This document shows positions 52,674-63,575 of a stretch of DNA of 64,000 nucleotides, in pieces; within the stretch, counting starts at the first letter, position 1, and each line of letters begins with the position of its first letter. The stretch covers positions 248,001 through 312,000 of the forward strand of contig NZ_JACJPO010000038.1 in assembly GCF_014696105.1 (NCBI RefSeq). The letters run 5' to 3'. The notes beneath the pieces are model-generated. The model did no database searches and was not told where the DNA came from. It saw nothing but the letters and a program-made list of their open reading frames with translations. The translations under genes were made by a program, and so were the position numbers. The DNA is from Microcoleus sp. FACHB-1515 (GTDB lineage: Bacteria > Cyanobacteriota > Cyanobacteriia > Elainellales > Elainellaceae).

Positions 52674-53471
52674 ATGACTGACCGTTCTGCTGCTTCGCCG
52701 TCTCGTCGTCCCAAAGAAGCAAAACCCCTGCGCCAAACTTGGCTGGATGTGTTGGCGGTTGTAGCTTGGGGATTGGTTTTGCTCCGGTTCTGGCTGGCTG
52801 GCAAAATGCCTCTACTGCTGCACCCCAACTATGTCTGGTTGGCAGTGACAGCGGGCATCGCACTTTTGGGGCTGGGCGCTTGGAAGGCGAGGCAGGGCTG
52901 GATCATGCAGCGCAGGCGATCGCGATCGGTTCTGCCCAATCCTCAGCACTTCAATCTGCTGCCGCCCCGGTTGAGTAGCCTGCTGCTGCTGGTGGTCGCG
53001 CTGGTCGGATTGGGATTCACGCCGCGTCCGTTTGCCAGCGATGTCGCGCTCAATCGCGGCGTGACGGAAACGCTGACGATGACCAGAGCGCAGCCGCAGT
53101 CGTTTCGCGCCACTGTGAATCCAGAAGATCGATCGATCATCGACTGGATTCGCACCCTGAGCGTTTACCCGGAACCGGATGCCTACAGCGGTCAAAAAGT
53201 GGATGTGAAAGGCTTTGTCATTCATCCGCCCAATTTGCCGGAAGGCTATTTTGTGATTTCGCGGTTTGTAATTACCTGCTGCGCTGCTGATGCATATCCG
53301 GTCGGCTTGCCTGTGAAAATTGAAGGAAATCGATCGCAATATCCAGCCGACAGTTGGCAGCAAGTTCGCGGCAATATGATCACCGAAACCCTAGACAATC
53401 AGCGGCAGCTTGTGATTCAAGCGAGTGCGATCGAATCGGTTCCTCAACCGCGCAATCCCTACGCTTATTAG
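52674..53471 (+). CDS. TIGR03943/DUF1980 family membrane protein
   Basis: A 265-residue protein with three or four N-terminal hydrophobic helices (~25-125) and a C-terminal periplasmic or cytosolic domain containing VDVKGFVIHPPNLPEGYFVI and SRFVITCCAADAYPVGLPV. The latter is the TIGR03943 signature with a conserved Cys-Cys. Members usually sit beside a DUF318-type permease, thought to be a metal or two-component transporter; no such gene is present here. It is divergent from the aroF leader and convergent with the DUF554 gene. Confidence 0.85.
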   Translation: MTDRSAASPSRRPKEAKPLRQTWLDVLAVVAWGLVLLRFWLAGKMPLLLHPNYVWLAVTAGIALLGLGAWKARQGWIMQRRRSRSVLPNPQHFNLLPPRLSSLLLLVVALVGLGFTPRPFASDVALNRGVTETLTMTRAQPQSFRATVNPEDRSIIDWIRTLSVYPEPDAYSGQKVDVKGFVIHPPNLPEGYFVISRFVITCCAADAYPVGLPVKIEGNRSQYPADSWQQVRGNMITETLDNQRQLVIQASAIESVPQPRNPYAY

Positions 53472-53535
53472 GCAAACGAAATCCCAGATTTTCGCTGAAA
53501 TTCGATCGCTTTTTGCACACAATAAAGCAAGACTT

Positions 53536-54309
53536 TTAGCTAATTTTATCGGCGATCCAGTAGATGATCGGAGCGATCGCCAGCGCAGGCAAAAACGAAC
53601 CGATTCGTACCTTTGCCACTTCCAGCAAGTTGAGTCCCAATCCGACAATCATCAGCCCGCCAACGCCCGTCATCAGCAGAACCGGAGCGGAATTTGCCGG
53701 ATCGGGAATGGCTTGTGCCAAGCTGTTCGCTAGCAGCGACACGCCACCCTGATAAATCAGAACGGGCAGAATTGAGAACCCCACGCCGATGCCGTAGCCG
53801 CCCGTCAGCGCAAACGAGGCTAAGCCGTCCATTGTGGATTTAAGCGTCAGTAGCGTATTGTCTCCGGTCAGGCCGTTGTTGAGACTGCCGATCAGGGCAA
53901 GGGGGCCAATGCAAAACAGCAAGCTGGCGGCCACAAAGCCTTCGGTAAATTTGCCTTGACCGCGAAATTTGGTTTTTAGCCAGTCGCCGATCGCCTCCAA
54001 CCGCTTTTCGACCTGCCACCACTCGCCCAGCAAGCCGCCAAACACGATCGCCAGCAGTCCCAAAATTACGCCTGCAATTTGTCCGCCCTTTGCCTGATTG
54101 AGGCTTCCGGCCATATCAAAGCCAACAAATAATGTGAGAATTCCGATCGCCTGCGGAATAATTTTTTGCATTTCGAGGGGCAAGCGTCCGCGCAGCAGCA
54201 AACCCATTCCCGTTCCAATTAAGACCGTTGCGACATTAATCCAAGTGCCGCTAGTTTTCATCCAAAAATTCAGCATCAGCGCGATCGAGTAGGCAACATG
54301 CTCGATCAT
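53536..54309 (-). CDS. DUF554 family membrane protein
   Basis: A 257-residue protein with about seven hydrophobic helices. INVATVLIGTGMGLLLRGRL, CIGPLALIGSLNNGLTGDNT and LKSTMDGLASFALTGGYGIG are the conserved glycine-rich stretches of DUF554, a widespread transporter-like family without known substrate. The start is uncertain: 54309 gives an extra 16 residues compared with 54261 (MKTSGTWINVATV), which looks like the usual family N-terminus. It stands alone between convergent TIGR03943 and the epimerase gene on the same strand. Confidence 0.87.
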   Translation of the reverse strand: MIEHVAYSIALMLNFWMKTSGTWINVATVLIGTGMGLLLRGRLPLEMQKIIPQAIGILTLFVGFDMAGSLNQAKGGQIAGVILGLLAIVFGGLLGEWWQVEKRLEAIGDWLKTKFRGQGKFTEGFVAASLLFCIGPLALIGSLNNGLTGDNTLLTLKSTMDGLASFALTGGYGIGVGFSILPVLIYQGGVSLLANSLAQAIPDPANSAPVLLMTGVGGLMIVGLGLNLLEVAKVRIGSFLPALAIAPIIYWIADKIS

Positions 54310-54392
54310 AGCGAGGTGGCGCGATCGCTCGCGTCGATATCTGGTAGGGGTACGCCGTGCCCCTACCGTTTTCTTACCGCAATGAGCCGACT

Positions 54393-55361
54393 TTAAATGC
54401 CGTAGTAGTCGCGATACCAGCGGACAAATCGATCGATTCCCTGCTGAATTGAAGTGCTGGGCTTAAAGCCAACATCGCGCATCAAATCATCAACATCGGC
54501 AAAGGTGGCAGGCACATCTCCGGGCTGCATCGGCAAAAAGTTTTTCTGAGCGGTTTTGCCCATTGCCTGCTCGATCGCTTCGATGAACGTCATCAGTTCA
54601 ACGGGATTATTATTGCCGATGTTGTAGAGTTTGTAGGGCGCAGATTCAGACTGCGGCGGCTGGTGAGTGACGCGCACCACGCCTTCAATAATGTCGTCAA
54701 TATAGGTGAAGTCGCGCTGCATTTTGCCGTAGTTGTAGATGTCGATCGATTTGCCGTGAGCGATCGCATCTACGAACTTGAAATAGGCCATATCTGGGCG
54801 TCCCCATTCGCCGTAAACCGTAAAAAATCGCAGTCCGGTCGTTGGCAAACGATACAGATGACTGTAGGAATAAGCCATTAGCTCATTGGCTTTCTTCGTG
54901 GCAGCGTATAGCGAAATTGGATGATCGACATTATCGCTAATGGCAAACGGAACTTTGGTGTTGGCACCGTAAACAGAACTGGAAGAAGCGTAAACCAGAT
55001 GCGGAGTATTTTGATGGCGGCAGCCTTCGAGAATGTTCAAAAATCCGACCAGGTTGCTGTCTGCATAAGCATGAGGATTTTGTAGCGAATAGCGAACGCC
55101 AGCTTGGGCTGCAAGATGCACTACCGCATCGAAGTGCTGGCCTGCAAACAGTTGAGCCATACCCGATCGATCGCCCAAATCTAAATACTGAAACGTAAAG
55201 TTCTTCTGATTGCTAAGCTGCTCCAACCGCGCTTTTTTCAGATTGACATCATAGTAGTCATTAAGATTGTCAATGCCATAAACCTGATGGCCGTCTGTCA
55301 GCAGTCGCTTCGCCAAATGATAGCCAACAAAGCCTGCCGCACCAGTCACTAGAATGTTCAT
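54393..55361 (-). CDS. NAD-dependent nucleotide-sugar epimerase, probably UDP-glucuronate 4-epimerase
   Basis: A 322-residue short-chain dehydrogenase-fold enzyme. The NAD-binding [47 protein letters not shown], the catalytic YAATKKANE and [19 protein letters not shown] are present. The combination of AGVRYS and the GRPDMA segment is typical of UDP-glucuronate 4-epimerases that make UDP-galacturonate for surface polysaccharides. GTG 55373 is an alternative start four codons upstream. No glycosyltransferase cluster adjoins it. Confidence 0.9.
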   Translation of the reverse strand: MNILVTGAAGFVGYHLAKRLLTDGHQVYGIDNLNDYYDVNLKKARLEQLSNQKNFTFQYLDLGDRSGMAQLFAGQHFDAVVHLAAQAGVRYSLQNPHAYADSNLVGFLNILEGCRHQNTPHLVYASSSSVYGANTKVPFAISDNVDHPISLYAATKKANELMAYSYSHLYRLPTTGLRFFTVYGEWGRPDMAYFKFVDAIAHGKSIDIYNYGKMQRDFTYIDDIIEGVVRVTHQPPQSESAPYKLYNIGNNNPVELMTFIEAIEQAMGKTAQKNFLPMQPGDVPATFADVDDLMRDVGFKPSTSIQQGIDRFVRWYRDYYGI

Positions 55362-55719
55362 TACTTTACTCACTCGACTGATCAGAATCTAGCTGCCTGT
55401 TTGGAGTTTCTACCCATTGCTCTTCACCTTCGTCAAATCTTCACCGAATTTGCGTGAATTCAACAGACTTTATTAAAAACATCGATCGATTTGAGCACAA
55501 GCGCGATCGCCCACAGTAAATTAAGAAGGCTCAGCGTTTGAGCATTGATGGTGTTCGATCGTAAAGGCTTCATGAATGCGCTGCGGCGGCTCTGTATTGA
55601 ATGGGATATGGGTGGCTCTCCTCTCCTGCCGCGATCGAATTTTCGTTCGGTAGGGAAAACTGAAACGGCAACGATGCCGAACTGAGTTCCTCTGTCACTG
55701 GCGCGATCGGAGTTCCAAA
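55362..55719. other. Divergent promoter region of the epimerase and c-heme kinase genes
   Basis: About 358 bases without a supported gene. I find no strong terminator, repeat or RNA motif. Confidence 0.5.
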
Positions 55720-57900
55720 ATGCTGCAAAAACTCAAGCTGGGTTCCAAGTTTACCCTTCTGCTCACGCTCGTTTTTCTGGGCGGCATTGTGGTGAGTGGC
55801 ATCACGCTGTCGAGCGCGATGCAGAACAAAGCCGAAAGCGAAATTACCACGAAAGCTCGCATTCTCACTGAGACGATGAACTCGGTGCGCGACTACACAA
55901 GCCAAAATGTCGTGCCCTACCTGAGCGAACAGCTAGCAACCGAAGCGGTTTTTGTGCGCGAGGCTGTGCCCGCCTTTGCCGCTCGTGAAGTGTTTGAGCG
56001 ATTTCGGCAGCAGGGGAACTATCGCAATTTTCTCTACAAGGAAGCCGCCCTCAATCCGACTAATCCCAGAGACAAAGCAGACGAGTTTGAAACGCAGTTG
56101 GTGCAGGAGTTTCGCGCTCAGCCGCATTTGAAAGAAAAGTCGGGTTATCGATCGCTCGACGGCAAAAATTTGTTCTACATTGCTCGCCCGATGACCGTGA
56201 CCGAAGCAAGCTGCCTGCAATGTCACGGCAGACCGGAAGTTGCGCCCAAAAGCTTAATTGCGATGTATGGCGACCAAGGCGGCTTCAACTGGCCGCTGAA
56301 TACCGTGATTGCCGCCCAAACGATTTATGTGCCGATCGATACCGTCATTGCTCAGGGACATCAATATCTGCTGCTGACGATGAGCATTTTTGTCGGCATT
56401 TTCGCGGGCGTGATTTTGCTGATCAACAGTTTGCTGAAGCGAACGGTGATCAATCCAATCCGTAAGCTAACTGCGATCGCCCGTCGCGTCAGCGAAAGCC
56501 GCATGACGATCGAACAGGTCGGCGAATTTGACGCGCCCAGCATGGTGCAGGTGGCTCGTCGTGCTGATGAACCCGGACAGTTAGCTCGCGCCTTTCAGCA
56601 CATGGCGCACGAAGTCGCAGCGCGTGAGCAAAATTTGGCGCAGGCCGTTGACGAGCGCACTGCCCAGCTTGCCCACAGCATGAAAGCCGCACAGCAAGCC
56701 AAGGCCGAAGCCGAGCAAGCAAATCAGGCGAAAAGCCAATTTCTTGCCAATATGAGCCACGAACTGCGAACGCCGCTCAACGCGATCATCGGCTACAGCG
56801 AAATGCTGCAAGAAGAAATGGAATTTGAGGCGGCAGATTTAGTTCCTGATGTGCAGAAAATTCACGGCGCAGGAAGACACCTGCTGGAACTGATTAACAA
56901 CATTTTGGATTTGTCCAAAGTGGAAGCGGGCAAGATGGAGCTTTACCTAGAATCCGTGTCGATCGCTCTTTTGGTCGAAGAAGTTGCCAGCACAATTCGC
57001 CCGATCGTCGCCAAAAACGAAAACACTTTGGTTGTCCACTGCCCGTCTGATCTGGGCGGCATGATTGTGGATGTCACGAAGCTCCGTCAAAGCTTGCTGA
57101 ATCTGCTTTCAAATGCCAGCAAATTTACTCAAAACGGCACGATTACGCTTTCGGTGAAAAAGGTAGAAGCCAAAGCGGAAGCCGAATCCGCGCTGAGTTT
57201 GCCTATCACCTTGTGCCTGTTTCAAGTTTCTGATACAGGCATCGGAATGACAGCCGAACAGCAAGCCAAGCTGTTTCAAGCCTTTACCCAGGCCGATGCT
57301 TCAACAACGCGCCACTATGGAGGCACTGGGCTGGGACTGGTGATTACGCAGAAATTCACGCAGATGATGGGCGGCAAAATTTCCGTTCGCTCTCAGGCCG
57401 GAAAAGGCACGACCTTTACGATCGCCCTGCCCGAACGAGTTCAAGATTCAACGATTTCTGCTGAACCGATCGAACCTGTGTCGATCGACTCCAGACTGTA
57501 TTTGTCAGATTCCGATTTGCCGATCGTCCTGGTGATCGACGACGATCCTGCCACGCATGACCTGATGCAGCGCAACTTGAGCCGCGAAGGATTCTACGTG
57601 GTTGGTGCTGAAAATGGCGCAGCCGGGCTGCAACTGGCTCGCAGCAAACCGCCCAGTGCGATCGTGCTGGATGTGAAGCTTTCCGCTCACGAAGACGGCT
57701 GGGCAGTGCTTAGCGCTCTGAAAGCCGATTCTAAGCTGGCAGAAATTCCGGTGATTATGGTGACGATCGTGGATGACAAAAAACTGGGCTATGCGCTGGG
57801 CGCAGCGGATTATCTGGTCAAGCCGATCGATTTCGATCGGCTGATCACGCTGTTGCGTCAGCATTGTCGCCCTGCTACTGCCAAGTTGCCACAGGTCTAA
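55720..57900 (+). CDS. Hybrid sensor kinase with periplasmic c-type heme domain (DUF3365/Tll0287-like)
   Basis: A 726-residue protein: membrane helix ~12-32, a sensor domain ~35-212, second helix ~215-237, HAMP, coiled coil, HisKA with His348 in [15 protein letters not shown], ATPase domain ([30 protein letters not shown]) and a C-terminal receiver with Asp651 (IVLDVKLS). The sensor domain contains [11 protein letters not shown] (Cys165, Cys168, His169), a CxxCH heme-attachment site within the DUF3365 fold. It probably senses redox state or a gas ligand at the heme. No separate response regulator is adjacent. Its last 26 bases overlap the convergent small gene. Confidence 0.92.
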   Translation: MLQKLKLGSKFTLLLTLVFLGGIVVSGITLSSAMQNKAESEITTKARILTETMNSVRDYTSQNVVPYLSEQLATEAVFVREAVPAFAAREVFERFRQQGNYRNFLYKEAALNPTNPRDKADEFETQLVQEFRAQPHLKEKSGYRSLDGKNLFYIARPMTVTEASCLQCHGRPEVAPKSLIAMYGDQGGFNWPLNTVIAAQTIYVPIDTVIAQGHQYLLLTMSIFVGIFAGVILLINSLLKRTVINPIRKLTAIARRVSESRMTIEQVGEFDAPSMVQVARRADEPGQLARAFQHMAHEVAAREQNLAQAVDERTAQLAHSMKAAQQAKAEAEQANQAKSQFLANMSHELRTPLNAIIGYSEMLQEEMEFEAADLVPDVQKIHGAGRHLLELINNILDLSKVEAGKMELYLESVSIALLVEEVASTIRPIVAKNENTLVVHCPSDLGGMIVDVTKLRQSLLNLLSNASKFTQNGTITLSVKKVEAKAEAESALSLPITLCLFQVSDTGIGMTAEQQAKLFQAFTQADASTTRHYGGTGLGLVITQKFTQMMGGKISVRSQAGKGTTFTIALPERVQDSTISAEPIEPVSIDSRLYLSDSDLPIVLVIDDDPATHDLMQRNLSREGFYVVGAENGAAGLQLARSKPPSAIVLDVKLSAHEDGWAVLSALKADSKLAEIPVIMVTIVDDKKLGYALGAADYLVKPIDFDRLITLLRQHCRPATAKLPQV

Positions 57901-58171
57901 GGACAGCAGGAATTTCGCCTTGATCGAGCGGAAATTCCAGCATTGTTTCTTTTAGCCCAAGGTAGCCCGATTCGGTGAACGACATCAGCATTCGCTGTAG
58001 GGCGAGCCACACTTCCGATTCATATTCCCAGTCTTTGTAGCGCGAAGCGTGTCCGGCGATCGACTTGAGCGCCCAAAAATAGCTGTTGCGTACGATCGAC
58101 CCGCCTTTTTTGAATTCGGGCAAATCTTCGTGGTGTAAAAAAATAACATCGTCTTCAATTCTTGCTCGCAT
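57875..58171 (-). CDS. Conserved hypothetical protein, 98 aa
   Basis: Begins [20 protein letters not shown] and continues with [20 protein letters not shown] and [20 protein letters not shown]. It is soluble, acidic and helical, without a recognised domain. The regular codon use and compact fold-like pattern favour a real gene. The 3' end overlaps the sensor-kinase gene by 26 bases on the opposite strand. I do not know a function. Confidence 0.65.
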   Translation of the reverse strand: MRARIEDDVIFLHHEDLPEFKKGGSIVRNSYFWALKSIAGHASRYKDWEYESEVWLALQRMLMSFTESGYLGLKETMLEFPLDQGEIPAVLRPVATWQ

Positions 58172-58304
58172 AGCGTGTTTGATTAAATTGACACAAACGA
58201 TCCAACTTTTGATGCAAATTTGCCGTGAATTCCCGCAGTTTTAGTAGATTGTGAAGCCAAATCCTTCTATTCTCATTCTAGAAACTTCAATTCATTTCGC
58301 CCCC

Positions 58305-60251
58305 ATGACTGCATCTGCGATCGCGCCTTTCGGCTCCTGGAAATCTCCGATTACTTCTGATTTGATTGTCGCTGGCACAATTAGCCTAGGGCAAATTGCG
58401 ATCGACCACGAAGACATCTACTGGAGTGAAATGCGTCCCACTGAAGCCGGACGCAATGTAATTGTCCGGCAAAGCACGGATGGGAAAATCACGGACATCA
58501 CGCCGACGCCGCTCAACGTCCGCACCAGAGTTCACGAATACGGCGGCGGCGCATATGTCGTTGAAGCTGGCGTGGTTTATTTCTCCAATTTTGCCGATCA
58601 GCGGCTTTATCGACAGCCGATCGACAAAGAACCCGAAGCCATCACGCCCGAAGCGCCAATGCGCTATGCCGATGCGGTCGTCGATCGATCGCGCCACCGC
58701 TTGATCTGCGTTTGCGAAGACCACAGCGGCAAAGGTGAACCCGTCAATTCAATCGCCAGCGTTTCGATCGAGTCGGGTGAAGTTACCGTCCTGGCATCCG
58801 GCTTTGACTTCTACGCCGCGCCGCGCTTGAGTCCCGATGGAGCAAAGCTGGCATGGATCTGCTGGAATCATCCGAATATGCCTTGGGACGGCACCGAGCT
58901 TTGGCTGGCCGATGTGCAGACAGATGGATCGATCGTGGCTCCGGTGCGAATTGCGGGCGGCATCTCAGAATCGATTTTTCAGCCGGAATGGTCGCCGGAT
59001 AACGTTCTGTATTTTGTCAGCGATCGCACAGGCTGGTGGAATTTGTATCGCTGGCGGAACGAGTCGAATGCTTCGCAGCCAGGAAGTAGCGAGCCGCTGT
59101 GCGAAAAGTCGGCAGAATTTGGCTTGCCACACTGGATTTTTCGCATGTGTACCTATGGTTTTGAATCGGCGCAGAGCTTGATTTGCACCTATGTTGAAAA
59201 CGGCATTCAGCACATTGCCCGACTTGATACAAAAACGCTTGATCTCACCGAAATTCCCATTCCCTACGCCAGCGTGAGCGGTCTGCGCGTCGGGGCAGGA
59301 TTCGCTGTGTTTGGAGCCGGATCGCCCACCATGCCCGGCGTCATTACGCGGCTGGATCTTCAGTCGGGCGAAGTCACTGTTCTGCGGCGATCGAGCGGAC
59401 TGGAAATTGATCCTGGCTATCTGTCGATTCCCGAAGCGATCGAGTTTCCCACCGAAAACGGCTTGAGCGCTTATGGATTCTACTACGCACCAAAAAATCG
59501 CGATTTTGCTGCGCCAGCGGGCGATCGACCTCCCTTACTCGTCAAAAGTCACGGTGGCCCCACTGCCGCCACTTCGCCCAACTTCAATCCCAGCATTCAG
59601 TATTGGACAAGTCGCGGCTTTGCAATTCTGGATGTCAACTATGGCGGCAGCACCGGATATGGACGCGCCTATCGAGAACGCCTGAAAGATTGCTGGGGTA
59701 TTGTTGATGTGGATGACTGCGTGAACGGCGCAAAATACCTGGTCGATCGCGGTTTGGTGGATGGCGATCGACTCTGCATCGATGGCGGCAGTGCCGGAGG
59801 CTACACAACACTGGCCGCGCTGACGTTCCGCGATTTGTTCAAAGCAGGCGCGAGCTTTTATGGCGTCAGCGACCTGGAAGCACTTGCCACCGACACACAC
59901 AAATTCGAGTCGCGCTATCTTGACGGCTTGATTGGCGCATATCCAGCGAGAAAAGATTTATATCACCAGCGATCGCCCATTCACGCGGTCGATCGCCTGT
60001 CGTGTCCGGTCATTTTCTTTCAGGGCGACGAAGACAAAATCGTGCCGCCCAATCAAGCGGAAATGATGGTCAACGCTTTGCGCCAAAAGGGATTGCCCGT
60101 TGCCTACGTGCTATTTGCAGGCGAACAGCATGGCTTTCGTAAAGCTGAAAACATCAAGCGCACGCTTGACGGGGAATTCTATTTTTACTCTAGGGTGTTT
60201 GGGTTTGAGCCTGAGGACGCGATCGAGCCTGTGGCGATCGAAAATCTGTGA
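58305..60251 (+). CDS. S9 family (prolyl oligopeptidase-type) peptidase
   Basis: A 648-residue serine peptidase. Residues ~20-390 form a beta-propeller with WD-like blades ([35 protein letters not shown]). The alpha/beta-hydrolase domain has the nucleophile elbow [15 protein letters not shown], the Asp region [11 protein letters not shown] and the His in [10 protein letters not shown]. It should cleave short peptides, like acylaminoacyl or dipeptidyl peptidases, in the cytoplasm as no signal peptide is seen. ATG 58305 is preferred over an in-frame GTG at 58251. It is a single gene, with panC-cmk following after 127 bases. Confidence 0.92.
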   Translation: MTASAIAPFGSWKSPITSDLIVAGTISLGQIAIDHEDIYWSEMRPTEAGRNVIVRQSTDGKITDITPTPLNVRTRVHEYGGGAYVVEAGVVYFSNFADQRLYRQPIDKEPEAITPEAPMRYADAVVDRSRHRLICVCEDHSGKGEPVNSIASVSIESGEVTVLASGFDFYAAPRLSPDGAKLAWICWNHPNMPWDGTELWLADVQTDGSIVAPVRIAGGISESIFQPEWSPDNVLYFVSDRTGWWNLYRWRNESNASQPGSSEPLCEKSAEFGLPHWIFRMCTYGFESAQSLICTYVENGIQHIARLDTKTLDLTEIPIPYASVSGLRVGAGFAVFGAGSPTMPGVITRLDLQSGEVTVLRRSSGLEIDPGYLSIPEAIEFPTENGLSAYGFYYAPKNRDFAAPAGDRPPLLVKSHGGPTAATSPNFNPSIQYWTSRGFAILDVNYGGSTGYGRAYRERLKDCWGIVDVDDCVNGAKYLVDRGLVDGDRLCIDGGSAGGYTTLAALTFRDLFKAGASFYGVSDLEALATDTHKFESRYLDGLIGAYPARKDLYHQRSPIHAVDRLSCPVIFFQGDEDKIVPPNQAEMMVNALRQKGLPVAYVLFAGEQHGFRKAENIKRTLDGEFYFYSRVFGFEPEDAIEPVAIENL

Positions 60252-60378
60252 GGGCGCTGATAGGATGCGAATGGTGGTCGGGGCGGTTCGCAAACCGTTC
60301 CCACCGTAAATGCGGCAGGTTTTTATCTGAATTTAGTAAACTAAGGCGAAGGGATTCCAAGCAAAGCGGGAGAAACGG

Positions 60379-61959
60379 GTGCGGCTGTTCACAACAATCG
60401 CAGGCTTGCGCTGCTACTTGCAAATCGAAAAATTTGGGCAGCGGCAGCACTGGGCGACAGCAGCATCCGCGACCGCTTCACCATCGATGATTTCCGTCGC
60501 GCTCGTGCCGACAATGGGCGCTTTGCACGCCGGACACCTGAGCTTGATCGATCGCGCCCGTCAGGAAAACGATCGCGTTATTGTTAGCATTTTCGTCAAT
60601 CCTCTTCAGTTTGCGCCCAACGAAGATTTTCAGCAGTATCCGCGAACACTAGAGGCCGATCGCCAGCTTTGTGAACAGGCAGGCGTGGACGCAATCTTTG
60701 CGCCAGATGCGGCTGAGTTATATGGCGTAAATTTTGACGATCGATCCTTGACGGAGGTGATTCCGCCTGCGATGATGATTCGCGGCTTGTGCGGAAAATC
60801 GCGTCCCCATCACTTTCAGGGTGTGGCAACCGTCGTCACCAAACTGCTCAACATCGTTCAGCCCGATCGCGCCTATTTCGGTCAGAAAGATGCTCAGCAG
60901 TTGGCCGTTTTGCGGCGCGTGGTTGCCGATCTGAATTTGCCCGTCGAGATTGTTCCCTGTCCGATCGTGCGCGAAGCGAACGGTTTGGCTTTGAGTTCGC
61001 GCAATCAGTATTTGTCGGCTGAATCGCGATCGCAAGCCGCTGTGATCTACCGCAGCTTACAGCGGGCAAATCAGCTTTTCGCCAAAGGGGAACGCCAAAG
61101 CCAACCGTTGATTGCTGCCGTTCGTGCAGAACTCGCGATCGCGTCGGATCTTCAGCCTGAATATGTCGAGCTTGTCCATCCAACCACCATGATGCCGCTA
61201 AAGAGAATCGAAGAAACTGGTTTGCTAGCCGTTGCTGCCCGCTTGGAGTCCACCCGTTTAATTGACAATTTGATTTTGCGCGATCGCCGTCCGATCGTGG
61301 CGATCGACGGACCGGCGGGAGCCGGAAAATCAACGGTTGTGCGGCAGGTCGCGCAGGAATTGGGACTGCTGCACCTCGACACCGGAGCAATGTATCGAGC
61401 CGTAACCTGGCTGGTTTTGCAGTCGGGGATCGCGATCGAAGACGAACCTGCGATCGCAGAATTTGCCAGCCGCTGCGACATTCAGCTTGAGGGTCAGCAG
61501 GTTTTAATCAATGGTCAAGATGTGACGCACGACATTCGCAGCCTGGAAGTGACAGCGCAGGTGTCGGCGATCGCGGCTCAGCCCGCCGTCCGGCAGGAAC
61601 TCGTGAAGCGGCAGCAGCAGTATGGTCGGCGCGGTGGCGTCGTGATGGAAGGGCGCGATATCGGCACGTTCGTTTTTCCCGATGCGGAACTGAAGATTTT
61701 TCTCACCGCCTCGGTGCAGGAACGCGCTCGGCGGCGGCAGCAAGATTTGAAAGATCAAGGCCGTCCGGAAGTGAGCCTAGAAGATTTGGAGTGGGCGATT
61801 TTGGAGCGCGATCGCAAAGACAGCACGCGCACGATCGCCCCGCTCCGCAAAGCGGCAGACGCGATCGAAATTCAGTCAGACGGACTCAGCATTGAAGCAG
61901 TCGTAGCGGAAATTGTGCGGCTGTATCGCGATCGCTGTGAACCGCGATCGGCTGAGTAG
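60379..61959 (+). CDS. panC/cmk: Bifunctional pantothenate synthetase / cytidylate kinase
   Basis: A 526-residue cyanobacterial fusion. The PanC half (~1-300) starts MRLFTTIAGLRCYL and has the HIGH-type PTMGALHAGHLSLI, the adenylate-site IVSIFVNPLQF, RPHHFQGVATVVTKLL and CPIVREANGLALSSRN; it joins pantoate and beta-alanine using ATP. The Cmk half (~305-526) has the P-loop AIDGPAGAGKSTV, HLDTGAMYRAV and GRDIGTFVFPDA, and phosphorylates CMP/dCMP. About 15 extra residues precede the PTMGALH motif. The start is GTG 60379, giving the usual N-terminus. Confidence 0.95.
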   Translation: MRLFTTIAGLRCYLQIEKFGQRQHWATAASATASPSMISVALVPTMGALHAGHLSLIDRARQENDRVIVSIFVNPLQFAPNEDFQQYPRTLEADRQLCEQAGVDAIFAPDAAELYGVNFDDRSLTEVIPPAMMIRGLCGKSRPHHFQGVATVVTKLLNIVQPDRAYFGQKDAQQLAVLRRVVADLNLPVEIVPCPIVREANGLALSSRNQYLSAESRSQAAVIYRSLQRANQLFAKGERQSQPLIAAVRAELAIASDLQPEYVELVHPTTMMPLKRIEETGLLAVAARLESTRLIDNLILRDRRPIVAIDGPAGAGKSTVVRQVAQELGLLHLDTGAMYRAVTWLVLQSGIAIEDEPAIAEFASRCDIQLEGQQVLINGQDVTHDIRSLEVTAQVSAIAAQPAVRQELVKRQQQYGRRGGVVMEGRDIGTFVFPDAELKIFLTASVQERARRRQQDLKDQGRPEVSLEDLEWAILERDRKDSTRTIAPLRKAADAIEIQSDGLSIEAVVAEIVRLYRDRCEPRSAE

Positions 61960-62079
61960 CGTTCGTCAACAAGCCGCGATCGCTGCTGTGAATCAGCAAA
62001 AGATCCGGCTCAATTTGCAAAAGAGTGGCGTCTTGCAAGGTTTGCTCTGCAAGCAGTTGCGGCGGTTGGCCTCCTGCTC

Positions 62080-62223
62080 ATGAGCGTAGTTTTCCAGGTC
62101 GTCAACCGCCAGCAGGCTGGCTGCAAGTTTTGGTTGTCGCTACCGTTGATTGCAGGATTGGTTTGGCGAGTTGGCAATCAAATTACGACCCACGTGAATT
62201 ACGGCCAACCGGGAATCCACTGA
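62080..62223 (+). CDS. Possible small membrane protein or gene remnant (47 aa)
   Basis: From ATG 62080 the frame encodes 47 residues with a hydrophobic start (MSVVFQVV) and FWLSLPLIAGLVWRVG. The same frame stays open upstream to the panC-cmk stop and there reads another hydrophobic stretch, LQAVAAVGLLLMSVVFQVV, but offers no start codon. A two-helix membrane protein whose start was lost, a frameshifted remnant, or chance are all possible. The last 25 bases overlap the convergent FMN gene. The remaining spacer (61960-62079) holds nothing else that I recognise. Confidence 0.25.
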   Translation: MSVVFQVVNRQQAGCKFWLSLPLIAGLVWRVGNQITTHVNYGQPGIH

Positions 62224-63551
62224 GTTCCGGCTAGCGGCAATCGCGCCATTGCTGCGGCTTCCACTGTAAGGGCGACGAGATCTTCGCGTTCGAGGTGGTG
62301 AACGTTTTGTTTGCCGCAGGCGCGGGCGATCGTCGTCATTTCCATATTCAGCGTCTTCAGGTAGTTCTTCACCCGCCGCGCTCCGATTTCTGGCTCCAGT
62401 CGCTTTTCCAAAATTGGATCTTGTGTTGTCACGCCAACCGGACATTTCCCCGTGTGGCAGTGATGACAGTAGCCCGGAGCCGTGCCCAAATCGGCGTAAT
62501 CTTCCGCCGCTGAATGGTGTTCGCCGTCTTGAATGTAGGTGTGACTGTTGCAGCCCAAAGCGACTAAGATACCTTGCCCGATCGATACGGCGTCTGCGCC
62601 CATTGCGATCGCTTTCGCCACATCCGCGCCCGTGCGAATGCCACCAGAAACAATCAGTTGCACCTGATCCTTCATGTTCATATCTTCCAGCGCATCCACT
62701 GCCTGACGCACAGCCGCCAGCGTAGGAATGCCGACATGCTCAATGAAGACGGTTTGCGTTGCCGCCGTCCCGCCCTGCATTCCATCAACAACGACGACAT
62801 CGGCTCCGGCATGAACGGCGAGCTTGACATCGTTGAAGGTTCGCGATGCGCCAACTTTGACATACACTGGCTTTTCCCAGTCGGTGAGTTCACGCAGTTC
62901 TTGAATTTTGATTGTCAGGTCGTCGGGGCCAGTCCAGTCGGGATGGCGACAGGCCGATCGCTGATCCACGCCTTCTGGCAAAGTCCGCATCTCGGCAACT
63001 CTGGGATTAATTTTCTGACCGAGCAGCATTCCGCCGCCTCCGGGTTTTGCGCCCTGCCCGATGACGATTTCGATCGCATCCGCCTTTCGCACATCATCTG
63101 GGTTGAATCCGTAGCGCGACGGCAAGCATTGATAAATCAAAGTTTTGGAAGATAATCTTTCTTCGGGCGTCATGCCGCCATCGCCCGTTGTGGTTGAAGT
63201 GCCGACTTCCGTAGCTGCTAGTCCGATCGCTTCTTTTACGTTGGCTGAGAGCGATCCGAAGCTCATTCCGGCGATCGTAATTGGCATTTCCAGTTCGATC
63301 GGTTTGCTGGCGTAGCGCGTTCCTAAAATCGTTTTCGTCACGCACTTTTCGCGGTAGCCTTCCAGCGGATATCGCGTCAGAGATGCACCCAAAAATACGA
63401 GATCATCGAAGTGCGGTAATCTTCGTTTTGCGCCAAGTCCGCGAATTTCGTAGAGTCCGTGTGCGGCGGCATTTTGGATGTAGTTGAGGGTGCGGCGATC
63501 GTATCCTGCCGATTCTTCGAGTGATGGTGGATTGTGTGAGGGAAAATTCAT
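62199..63551 (-). CDS. FMN-binding glutamate synthase family protein
   Basis: A 450-residue protein corresponding to the synthase (FMN) domain of GOGAT without amidotransferase or FAD domains. Visible are IAGMSFGSLSANVKEAIGLA, STTTGDGGMTPEER, the FMN/substrate barrel segments GQGAKPGGGGMLLG and VVVVDGMQGGTAATQ, SGGIRTGADVAKAIAMGAD and a cysteine cluster GYCHHCHTGKCPVGVTTQDP. The last probably holds an iron-sulfur cluster as in GOGAT. Such stand-alone proteins may make glutamate derivatives or act with partner subunits; none is adjacent, so the true reaction is unknown. Confidence 0.88.
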   Translation of the reverse strand: MNFPSHNPPSLEESAGYDRRTLNYIQNAAAHGLYEIRGLGAKRRLPHFDDLVFLGASLTRYPLEGYREKCVTKTILGTRYASKPIELEMPITIAGMSFGSLSANVKEAIGLAATEVGTSTTTGDGGMTPEERLSSKTLIYQCLPSRYGFNPDDVRKADAIEIVIGQGAKPGGGGMLLGQKINPRVAEMRTLPEGVDQRSACRHPDWTGPDDLTIKIQELRELTDWEKPVYVKVGASRTFNDVKLAVHAGADVVVVDGMQGGTAATQTVFIEHVGIPTLAAVRQAVDALEDMNMKDQVQLIVSGGIRTGADVAKAIAMGADAVSIGQGILVALGCNSHTYIQDGEHHSAAEDYADLGTAPGYCHHCHTGKCPVGVTTQDPILEKRLEPEIGARRVKNYLKTLNMEMTTIARACGKQNVHHLEREDLVALTVEAAAMARLPLAGTQWIPGWP

Positions 63552-63575
63552 GATTTTAGTTCGTTGAAAAGTTTT

